In this document: positions 1 through 5,409 of the stretch, piece after piece
Numbering within the stretch: position 1 is the stretch's first letter
Layout of the letters: each line of letters begins with the position of its first letter
Assembly: GCA_937892315.1 (NCBI GenBank)
Contig: CALAVF010000375.1
Coordinates: forward strand, 1 to 5,409
From: an uncultured Prevotellaceae bacterium
GTDB taxonomy: Bacteria; Bacteroidota; Bacteroidia; Bacteroidales; Bacteroidaceae
DNA: 5,409 nt
Direction of reading: 5' to 3'
Notes under the pieces: generated by a model
Seen by the model: the letters and a program-made list of their open reading frames with translations, nothing else
Database searches by the model: none
What the model was told of the DNA's origin: nothing
Position numbers and translations under genes: made by a program

Positions 1-2
1 GC

Positions 3-2924
3 CGCATCTTCAACGTGCTCATAATAGCCAACCCGTATGATGCGTTCATGCTGGAGGATGATGGACGTGTCGATGAGAAAATTTTTGATGAATATGCGAA
101 ATTGGGTCTTCGTTACCCTCCACGTTTCTTTAGGGCGGCATCAAAGGATGATGCGGCTGGGCTGATTGGGAAAAATTCGTTTGATTTGGTGATTTGTATG
201 CCAGGAACAGACAATAATGATGTGTTTGACATTGCCCGAGGCATTAAGACGACATTCCCTTCCTTGCCAATTGTTGTGCTAACTCCCTTTTCGCATGGCA
301 TTACTCGCCGCATGGAGAACGAGGATTTGAGCATCTTCGAATATGTGTTTTGTTGGTTGGGCAATACGGAATTGTTGCTGTCTATCATTAAGTTGATAGA
401 GGATAAGATGAATTTGGAGAATGACTTGGCGGCAGGTGTGCAGATGATATTGGTGGTGGAGGACAGCATACGTTTCTATTCTTCGTTGTTGCCCAACCTG
501 TATCAGTTCGTGCTTCAACAAAGTCTGGAATTTGCGACGGAGGCATTGAACTCGCAACTGGAGATGTTGCGTATGCGTGGCCGTTCTAAGATTGTGCTGG
601 CACGTACTTATGAGGAAGCGTGGGCACTTTATTCCAAATATAGTGACAATGTGTTGGGCGTTATCAGCGATTGTCGTTATCCGCTTTCGGCAGATAGTGT
701 AGAGAAAGATGAACTGGCTGGTTTCAAACTGCTTAAAGCCATTCGTGAAGTGGATGAATATGTGCCGTTGGTTCTCGATTCCAGCGAAACCGACAAACAG
801 CAATATGCGGACTTGTGTCGGGCTGCCTTCATCGATAAAAATTCCAAGAAACTGAACCAAGACGTGAAGGATGTGCTGACTCGTTATTTTGGATTTGGCG
901 ATTTTATCTTCCGCAACCCTGACACGATGCAGGAGATTGCTCGTGTTCATAACTTGAAAGAGTTGCAAGATAACATCTTTACGCTTCCTGCGGGTTCTTT
1001 GAGTTATCACCTTCGTCACAACAACGTTTCCCGTTGGTTGGCCTCTCGTGCCATCTTTCCTGTGGCTGAATTTTTGAAGAAGATTACTTGGAATGTAGAG
1101 ACTGATGTGGATGCCCATCGCCAGTATATTTTTGATGCCATTGTCAGTTATCGCCGCATGAAGAATCAGGGCGTGGTTGCCATCTTCCATCGTGACCGTT
1201 ACGACCGTTATAGTCAGTTTGCCCGCATTGGCGAAGGCTCACTGGGTGGAAAGGGTAGAGGTCTGGCATTCCTTGACAACATCATCAAGCGGCGTATAGA
1301 TCTGAACGAGTATGAGAATGCTAGTGTGATGATTCCCAAGACCGTGGTGCTCTGTACTGATATTTTCGACCAGTTCATGGAGACGAATGGGCTTTACGAA
1401 ATCGCTCTTTCTGATATTCCAGATGAGGAGATTCTTCAATACTTTCTGCATGGACGCTTGCCGGAGAACTTGGCGGACGACCTCATGTCATTCATGGAGG
1501 TGGTGAATGGCCCTGTGGCAATACGTTCTTCTTCTCTGCTGGAAGACAGTCATTATCAGCCGTTTGCGGGAATCTATTCTACATATATGATTCCTTGTGT
1601 GGGCGATAAATACACCCGTCTCGAAATGCTCTCAAATGCCATCAAGAGTGTCTATGCAAGTGTCTTCTACAGGGCATCCAAGGATTATATGGTTGCCACA
1701 TCTAACGTTATCGACCAAGAGAAAATGGCGGTTATCCTTCAGGAAGTTGTCGGGCAAGAGTATGGAAGTGGCTTCTATCCTACCATTTCGGGTGTGGGAC
1801 GCAGCATCAACTATTATCCTATAGGTGACGAGAAGGCAGAAGAGGGCATTGTGGAACTGGCATTAGGTCTTGGCAAGTATATTGTTGATGGAGGTCTTTG
1901 TCTTAGAGTCTGTCCATATCATACAGACAAGGTGCTGCAAACCAGCGAAATGGAGATTGCTCTTCGGGAAACACAGACTCGTTTCTATGCTTTGGATGTT
2001 GATGTTGACGGAACTGATGGCAAGGGAGAACCCATGCAGTTCCAAGTGGACGATGCTTTCAATCTGAAGAAAGTCACCGTGCGTGATGCTGACAAAGATG
2101 GCTCACTCCAATGGATTGTTTCGACATACGACCCATACGACCAATGTATCTACGAAGGATATTATGAAGGGAAGAACCGCAAAATCATCTCATTCTCGGG
2201 TGTTCTTCAGAACGGCGTATTCCCTTTGCCTGAGTTGTTGCAAAAGGTCTTGAAGTATGGACAGAAAGAGATGGGAAGACCCGTTGAGATTGAGTTTGCC
2301 GTGAATCTCCATGAGAACAAGACTGGCGAGTTCTATCTTTTGCAGATTCGGCCGATGGTAGATAACCAAATGCAATTGGATGAAGACCTCTGTGAAATTC
2401 CTGATACAGAATGTCTTATCCGTAGCCATAATGCCATTGGACATGGAATCATCAACGATGTTTATGATGTGGTTTATATCAAGACGGAAGATTACACAGC
2501 AGCCAACAATCCGACTATTGCAGAAGAGATTCAACGCATCAACCGTGGTTTCTTGGAACGAGGGGAAAACTATGTCCTCGTAGGTCCAGGACGTTGGGGC
2601 TCCAGCGATTCGTGGTTGGGTGTGCCTGTCAAGTGGCCCAATATTTCCGGGGCAAAAGTCATCGTAGAGGCAGGACTTCGCAACTTTAGGGTTGAGCCAA
2701 GTCAAGGCACCCATTTCTTCCAGAACTTGACCTCCATGGGTGTCGGCTATTTCACTGTCAATGACTACCTCGACGACGGCGTTTACAATCAATCCGTCCT
2801 CAACTCCCTTCCAGCAGTTGAAGAGACCGAACATGTCCGCCACGTTCGCTTCCCAAGTCCGATTGTCATCAAGATTGATGGCATGAAGAAAGAAGGTGTG
2901 GTGTTGATGCCAGCTTGCCCATAG
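3..2924 (+). CDS. Receiver-linked PEP/pyruvate-binding (PPDK N-terminal) ATP-grasp protein, 5' partial; usually annotated as PEP synthase-like
   Basis: The frame is open to the left edge (R-I-F-N-V-L-I-I-A-N...), so the GTG at 15 is probably an internal Val and the true start lies upstream. Residues below count that GTG as 1 (969 aa to the TAG). Residues 1-130 look like a degenerate receiver: strand DLVICMPGT (57-65) has no phospho-acceptor Asp. Residues 144-290 look like a complete receiver: acidic pair E149/D150, D219 after the third strand, S256, K275. Residues about 405-785 match the nucleotide-binding domain of pyruvate phosphate dikinase/PEP synthase: GSLGGKGRG (408-416, K413), VAIRSSSLLEDS (501-512, R504), VEIEF (757-761, E760) and LLQIRP (775-780, Q777). 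Residues 785-969 are a family-specific tail with GPGRWGSSDSWLG (857-869) and SQGTHFF (896-902). No GG-x-T/S-x-H phosphohistidine domain or PEP-binding TIM barrel follows, so ordinary PEP synthase activity is doubtful. I infer an ATP-dependent phosphotransfer enzyme controlled by its receiver; the substrate is unknown. Confidence 0.9.
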   Translation, partial: RIFNVLIIANPYDAFMLEDDGRVDEKIFDEYAKLGLRYPPRFFRAASKDDAAGLIGKNSFDLVICMPGTDNNDVFDIARGIKTTFPSLPIVVLTPFSHGITRRMENEDLSIFEYVFCWLGNTELLLSIIKLIEDKMNLENDLAAGVQMILVVEDSIRFYSSLLPNLYQFVLQQSLEFATEALNSQLEMLRMRGRSKIVLARTYEEAWALYSKYSDNVLGVISDCRYPLSADSVEKDELAGFKLLKAIREVDEYVPLVLDSSETDKQQYADLCRAAFIDKNSKKLNQDVKDVLTRYFGFGDFIFRNPDTMQEIARVHNLKELQDNIFTLPAGSLSYHLRHNNVSRWLASRAIFPVAEFLKKITWNVETDVDAHRQYIFDAIVSYRRMKNQGVVAIFHRDRYDRYSQFARIGEGSLGGKGRGLAFLDNIIKRRIDLNEYENASVMIPKTVVLCTDIFDQFMETNGLYEIALSDIPDEEILQYFLHGRLPENLADDLMSFMEVVNGPVAIRSSSLLEDSHYQPFAGIYSTYMIPCVGDKYTRLEMLSNAIKSVYASVFYRASKDYMVATSNVIDQEKMAVILQEVVGQEYGSGFYPTISGVGRSINYYPIGDEKAEEGIVELALGLGKYIVDGGLCLRVCPYHTDKVLQTSEMEIALRETQTRFYALDVDVDGTDGKGEPMQFQVDDAFNLKKVTVRDADKDGSLQWIVSTYDPYDQCIYEGYYEGKNRKIISFSGVLQNGVFPLPELLQKVLKYGQKEMGRPVEIEFAVNLHENKTGEFYLLQIRPMVDNQMQLDEDLCEIPDTECLIRSHNAIGHGIINDVYDVVYIKTEDYTAANNPTIAEEIQRINRGFLERGENYVLVGPGRWGSSDSWLGVPVKWPNISGAKVIVEAGLRNFRVEPSQGTHFFQNLTSMGVGYFTVNDYLDDGVYNQSVLNSLPAVEETEHVRHVRFPSPIVIKIDGMKKEGVVLMPACP

Positions 2925-2933
2925 GATAATTTC

Positions 2934-2958
2934 GGATAAGCGATTCTTTTCCTTATCC
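2934..2958. terminator. Weak hairpin between convergent genes, possible bidirectional terminator
   Basis: GGATAAG (2934-2940) can pair with CTTATCC (2952-2958) across an 11-nt loop, giving a 7-bp stem. It sits between the end of the large plus-strand gene (2924) and the nadK stop codon (2953-2955), which it overlaps. Neither side has a clear T-tract, so it is not a textbook intrinsic terminator. Its position between converging genes is the main argument for it. Confidence 0.3.
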
Positions 2959-3837
2959 TCTACTGTCTGCACCCCACATCATTTTTCGGCGGAGGGTGGA
3001 GAAGAAACTTTGTCCTGGACGTGTGATGACGTTGACGACGTAGGGGGCTTTGCGGATGCGGAGGTGGATGTTGTCGGGATAACTCTGGCTGCGTCCGTCA
3101 AGCGAGATGAGGAAACTGTGGCTGCGACTTTCCACCCTGAGACTGATTTCGCTGTTGTCGCACAGCACAATCGGTCGCATGTTCAAACTGTGAGGAGCCA
3201 CAGGCGTGAGGCTGATGGTATCGCTCTGAGGCACAATGATAGGGCCACCCACACTGAGCGAATATGCCGTGCTGCCAGTTGGCGTGCCCACAATGAGACC
3301 GTCCGCCTGATAGGTCGTCAAGTATTCGTCGTTGATGTCCGTGTGAATAGAGATCATCGACGAGATGTCATGTTTCAGAATCGCGATTTCATTCAGGGCA
3401 AAAGGATAGTCCTTCAGTTCCATCTCATCGCAAGAGATATTCAGCACGCTGTGCTGTTCCACATTGTAGTTGCCATCGTAGATGTCAGCGATGGTATCCT
3501 CGATATAGTCAGGCGAGAAACTTGCCAAAAAGCCCAATCTGCCCGTGTTGATACCGATGATGGGGATTTCTTTGCCACCTACTCGGCTTGCCACATCAAG
3601 GAACGTGCCGTCGCCACCCATGCACACCACAAAGTCGGCGGTGAAGTCGTTGTCCTTGATGATTTCACACTTTGGCACGTGTATTTTCAGGTTTTCCTTC
3701 AGAAATTGATAGAAGGTTTCCGGAATGGCGATGGCGGCTTTCTTCTCCGTGGCAATGGCGAAGAACTTCTGCACGGCAGCACTCTTTCGTTCCTGATATA
3801 TATTGCCAAAAAGGGCAAACTTGAGCATTTTAGTCAT
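2953..3837 (-). CDS. nadK: NAD kinase (ATP-NAD kinase)
   Basis: This cytoplasmic enzyme phosphorylates NAD to NADP and so supplies NADPH metabolism. The 294-aa product shows the family signatures in order: the N-terminal strand LKFALFGNIYQ (5-15), the phosphate-binding GGDGT (74-78) followed by FLDVA, GINTGRLGFLA (95-105), NEIAIL (149-154), GTPTGSTAYSLSVGGP (184-199, the NAD-site glycine-rich loop), and SLDGR (245-249). Length is normal for the family. I chose the ATG at 3837 (MTKMLKFA). The ATG at 3828 (MLKFA) is an equally plausible start, since many relatives begin right at the first strand and neither has a Shine-Dalgarno sequence. The frame stays open to an ATG at 3933, but that extension has no family similarity and would run through the candidate promoter at 3901-3908. 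The gene converges on the ATP-grasp gene and diverges from exbB. Confidence 0.95.
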   Translation of the reverse strand: MTKMLKFALFGNIYQERKSAAVQKFFAIATEKKAAIAIPETFYQFLKENLKIHVPKCEIIKDNDFTADFVVCMGGDGTFLDVASRVGGKEIPIIGINTGRLGFLASFSPDYIEDTIADIYDGNYNVEQHSVLNISCDEMELKDYPFALNEIAILKHDISSMISIHTDINDEYLTTYQADGLIVGTPTGSTAYSLSVGGPIIVPQSDTISLTPVAPHSLNMRPIVLCDNSEISLRVESRSHSFLISLDGRSQSYPDNIHLRIRKAPYVVNVITRPGQSFFSTLRRKMMWGADSRG

Positions 3838-3852
3838 ATTTAAGAGTTTTTG

Positions 3853-3884
3853 TTTGTGATAGTTACGAAAAAAGCGTACTTTTG
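3853..3884 (+). promoter_or_regulatory. Candidate Bacteroidetes-type promoter for exbB-exbD-tonB
   Basis: TTTG at 3853-3856 is followed after exactly 20 bases by TACTTTTG at 3877-3884. This fits the -33 TTTG / -7 TAnnTTTG consensus recognised by the Bacteroidetes primary sigma factor. Transcription would start a few bases downstream, around 3889-3892, leaving a leader of about 120 nt before the exbB ATG at 4012. The motif match is seen directly; activity is inferred. Confidence 0.6.
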
Positions 3885-3906
3885 CAAAGAAATCTTTTTG
3901 CAAAGA
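3880..3906. repeat. 11-bp direct repeat TTTTGCAAAGA, two copies, 16-bp period
   Basis: TTTTGCAAAGA occurs at 3880-3890 and again at 3896-3906. Each copy contains the palindrome TTTGCAAA. The left copy supplies the end of the plus-strand -7 box and the right copy supplies the end of the minus-strand -7 box, so the repeat is part of the nadK/exbB promoter region. It could also be an operator pair, although 16 bp is not a whole number of helical turns. Confidence 0.6.
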
Positions 3907-3908
3907 TA
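3901..3908 (-). promoter_or_regulatory. nadK: Candidate -7 element of the nadK promoter
   Basis: On the minus strand 3908-3901 reads TATCTTTG, a full match to the Bacteroidetes -7 consensus TAnnTTTG. A start near 3893-3896 would give nadK a leader of about 57 nt before the ATG at 3837. The -33 region is weak: about 20 bases upstream it reads TGGG rather than TTTG. If real, it rules out the longer nadK reading frame that begins at 3933. Confidence 0.45.
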
Positions 3909-3937
3909 CAGAATATAACTGATAAAGGCCCATTCCT

Positions 3938-3953
3938 CACCGATAAATTGGTG
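3938..3953 (+). other. Small hairpin in the exbB leader
   Basis: CACCGA (3938-3943) can pair with TTGGTG (3948-3953), giving six pairs including one G-U, with the tetraloop TAAA. An alternative outer stem, GCCCA (3928-3932) with TGGGC (3952-3956), competes for the same 3' bases. It lies in the predicted exbB 5' leader, about 60 nt before the start codon. No T-tract follows, so it does not look like a terminator, and I recognise no riboswitch class. Confidence 0.25.
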
Positions 3954-4011
3954 GGCAGAAAGCAGAAAAAGTAACTTCTAATTGCTCATTTATACAAAAT
4001 CTTAACTCATA

Positions 4012-4635
4012 ATGGAAGAACTCAGCATTCTTGAACTTGCGTCGAAAGGTGGATGGATTATGATTGTCCTTGCCATCCTTTCTCTCATTGCCGTTTACAT
4101 TTTCGTGGAGCGTTTCATTGCCATCCGTCATGCTGGCAAGGACGATAAACTCTTTATGGACAGAATCCGTGACTACATCAAGAACGATGATGTTCGCTCT
4201 GCCGTCAATTTCTGCCGCACCACCAACACCGCTGCCGCACGCATCTTGGAGCGTGGTATCAGCCGAATGGGCAAACCTGCCGCAGAGATTCAGACAGCCA
4301 TCGAAAATACGGCCAACCTCGAGATTGCCACGATGGAGAAACGCCTTCCGGTCTTGGCTACCATAGCAGGTGGTGCTCCTATGATTGGCTTCCTTGGCAC
4401 CGTCATCGGTATGGTCGAAGCCTTCTGGCAGATGAGCAACGCAGGTGGCAATATCGACATTAGCCTCCTTTCTGGCGGCATCTATCAAGCCATGATTACC
4501 ACCGTCGGAGGTCTTGCTGTGGGCATCGTCGCTCTGTTTGCCTACAACTACCTGGTGGCAAAGATTGATGGCGTGGTCAATGAAATCGAAGCCAAGTCAC
4601 TCACATTTATGGACATCGTTAGCGAAGAGAAGTAG
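4012..4635 (+). CDS. exbB: ExbB-type proton channel subunit (MotA/TolQ/ExbB family)
   Basis: This inner-membrane protein forms with ExbD the proton channel that powers TonB. The 207-aa product has three predicted membrane segments: about 14-34 (WIMIVLAILSLIAVYIF), 113-136 and 157-182, with a cytoplasmic loop between the first two. TM2 carries the signature GFLGTVIGM (126-134); T130 matches the channel Thr148 of E. coli ExbB. TM3 carries GGIYQAMITTVGGLAVGI (155-172); T164 matches E. coli Thr181, while Q159 stands where E. coli has Glu176. The start is well fixed: an in-frame TAA lies at 4003-4005, three codons upstream, and no Shine-Dalgarno sequence is visible. It is the first gene of a plus-strand operon and is followed after 3 bp by exbD. 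TolQ is the other possible family name, but the tonB-like third gene favours ExbB. Confidence 0.93.
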   Translation: MEELSILELASKGGWIMIVLAILSLIAVYIFVERFIAIRHAGKDDKLFMDRIRDYIKNDDVRSAVNFCRTTNTAAARILERGISRMGKPAAEIQTAIENTANLEIATMEKRLPVLATIAGGAPMIGFLGTVIGMVEAFWQMSNAGGNIDISLLSGGIYQAMITTVGGLAVGIVALFAYNYLVAKIDGVVNEIEAKSLTFMDIVSEEK

Positions 4636-4638
4636 TCT

Positions 4639-5055
4639 ATGTTTAAGAGAAGAACCAAAGTCACTCCGACGTTCAACATGGCGTCCATGACCGACATCAT
4701 CTTCCTGCTGCTCATCTTCTTCATGATTACCAGCACGATGGTGTCGCCCAATGCCATCAAGGTCTTGTTGCCACAGGGCAAGAAGCAAACCACCGTGAAG
4801 GCGACGGCACGGGTTGTCATCGACAAAGAACTGAACCTCTATGCCGCTGCTGGCAATGAGCGGGAGCAACTCGTCACGCTCGAAGAACTGCCGCAGGTGC
4901 TGAATGCACAGGTGAATGACTCTACCGAACTCTTCGTCTCGCTCTATGCCGACGAGGCAGTTCCCTATCGCAATATTGTCGAGATTCTGAGTATAGCCAA
5001 CGAGAACCACTTCAAGATGGTTCTTGCCACACGTCCACCTTCTGCCCATGACTGA
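4639..5055 (+). CDS. exbD: ExbD/TolR-type biopolymer transport protein
   Basis: This is the partner of ExbB in the TonB-energising motor. The 138-aa product has a short basic cytoplasmic N-terminus (MFKRRTKVTP), then the family hallmark FNMASMTDIIFLLLIFFMI (12-30). Within it, D19 is the conserved proton-carrying Asp, equivalent to Asp25 of E. coli ExbD and Asp23 of TolR. The rest (about 36-138) is the periplasmic domain, including LYADEAVPYRNIVEIL, typical of the family fold. Length is normal. The gene begins 3 bp after the exbB stop and its end overlaps the tonB start by 8 nt, which indicates a single transcript and probably coupled translation. TolR is the alternative name; the neighbouring TonB-like gene favours ExbD. 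Confidence 0.93.
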   Translation: MFKRRTKVTPTFNMASMTDIIFLLLIFFMITSTMVSPNAIKVLLPQGKKQTTVKATARVVIDKELNLYAAAGNEREQLVTLEELPQVLNAQVNDSTELFVSLYADEAVPYRNIVEILSIANENHFKMVLATRPPSAHD

Positions 5056-5409
5056 AAATAAGAAGAAAAATATCAAAGCGGGCGTCACCACCCTGGTGGT
5101 GCATGGTCTCATCGTCTTGCTCCTTGCCATCCTGACCCTCTCGGTTGCCAAACCCGACAAGGACAAGGAAGACGGTGTGCCCGTGCTGCTCGGCATGGTG
5201 GAGAATGCAGGAGGCGAAGACCTCGGTGGATTGCCTGCTGAGGCAGGCGAAGAGGCAACTTCAGAACCTGAGACTTCGGCAGATTCAGAAGCCGAAGAAG
5301 TCCCTCTTGCACCAGCCCCCAAACCCCAGCCCGCTCCCGTTCCTAAACCTGAGCCAAAGCCTGTCGTGAAGCCGACTCCTCAGTCTGCTGCCAAGCCGCT
5401 CATCACACA
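5048..5409 (+). CDS. tonB: TonB-family energy transducer, N-terminal part (cut by the window end)
   Basis: The frame opens with ATG at 5048, inside the last codons of exbD (shared ATGACTGA), and stays open to the window edge, giving 120 codons. The product starts MTENKKKNIKAG, then a single membrane segment at about 13-33 (VTTLVVHGLIVLLLAILTLS) placed as in TonB. H19, in the TLVVHG context, lines up with His20 in SVCIHG of E. coli TonB, the residue needed for coupling to ExbB/ExbD. After the stretch GVPVLLGMVENAGG (43-56) comes an acidic Ala/Glu-rich section (62-85), then a Pro/Lys/Glu-rich section (86-118) expected to span the periplasm. The C-terminal domain that binds TonB boxes lies outside the window, so the family call rests on the N-terminal half and on the exbB-exbD context. 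A TolA-like protein is less likely. Confidence 0.85.
   Translation, partial: MTENKKKNIKAGVTTLVVHGLIVLLLAILTLSVAKPDKDKEDGVPVLLGMVENAGGEDLGGLPAEAGEEATSEPETSADSEAEEVPLAPAPKPQPAPVPKPEPKPVVKPTPQSAAKPLIT

Noticed and set aside
279..1190. Minus-strand open frame of about 303 codons opposite the large ATP-grasp gene
   Set aside because: It lies wholly within a well-supported gene, its translation (rich in His, Gln, Ile and Arg) resembles no family I know, and it has no promoter or neighbour of its own. It is antisense shadow.
2424..2447. SHNAIGHG (residues 804-811) as a phosphohistidine motif
   Set aside because: It resembles the S/C-H-x-A-I pattern of the swivelling domain, but the preceding GG and following G-I-P-A context and the rest of that domain are missing, so I do not call it a catalytic His.
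2190..2972. Minus-strand open frame of about 260 codons opposite the end of the ATP-grasp gene
   Set aside because: It covers the conserved C-terminal blocks of the real gene and runs into the nadK end; no recognisable domain.
3010..3843. Plus-strand open frame of about 277 codons opposite nadK
   Set aside because: The minus strand carries every NAD kinase motif; this frame is its mirror image with low-complexity, family-less protein.
3838..3933. N-terminal extension of nadK to the ATG at 3933
   Set aside because: The extra 32 residues have no family similarity and would contain the candidate promoter; relatives begin near the LKFALFGN strand.
4597..5322. Minus-strand open frame of about 241 codons opposite exbD and tonB
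   Set aside because: It is antisense to two recognised genes, and its Ser/Ala-rich start is simply the reverse of the Pro/Glu-rich tonB linker.
5145..5369. Plus-strand frame of 74 codons inside tonB
   Set aside because: It is a shifted frame of the tonB linker; the frame from 5048 has the membrane segment, the His and the operon position expected of TonB.

Overview
The window looks like a chromosomal housekeeping segment from a Bacteroidales bacterium, probably of the Prevotella/Segatella kind. Three things point there: promoter elements of the Bacteroidetes type (TTTG / TAnnTTTG), no purine-rich Shine-Dalgarno sequence before any start, and protein families and wording typical of that order. 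The genus is an inference from protein style and moderate GC, not a proof. There are no RNA genes, mobile elements, CRISPR arrays or phage genes.

Layout: (1) Positions 3-2924, plus strand, hold a large protein whose first codons lie outside the window. It joins two receiver-like domains to a PEP/pyruvate-binding (PPDK N-terminal type) ATP-grasp domain and a C-terminal region of its own. It lacks the swivelling phosphohistidine domain and TIM barrel of true PEP synthases. (2) Convergent to it, on the minus strand at 2953-3837, is NAD kinase (nadK), separated by 28 bp with a weak hairpin. (3) A 174-bp intergenic region (3838-4011) carries face-to-face candidate promoters built on an 11-bp direct repeat. 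(4) From 4012 to the window end runs a tightly packed plus-strand operon, exbB-exbD-tonB. The exbD-tonB junction is an 8-nt overlap, and tonB is cut by the window edge after 120 codons.

How they work together: ExbB and ExbD form the inner-membrane proton channel that energises TonB, which in this group drives SusC-type and other TonB-dependent outer-membrane transporters. NadK makes NADP from NAD and is transcribed divergently from a shared control region. The large PPDK_N/receiver protein has no evident functional tie to the others.

I see no clearly new system. The points most worth a second look are the large protein's architecture (an intact second receiver and no phosphohistidine domain) and the face-to-face promoter pair between nadK and exbB.
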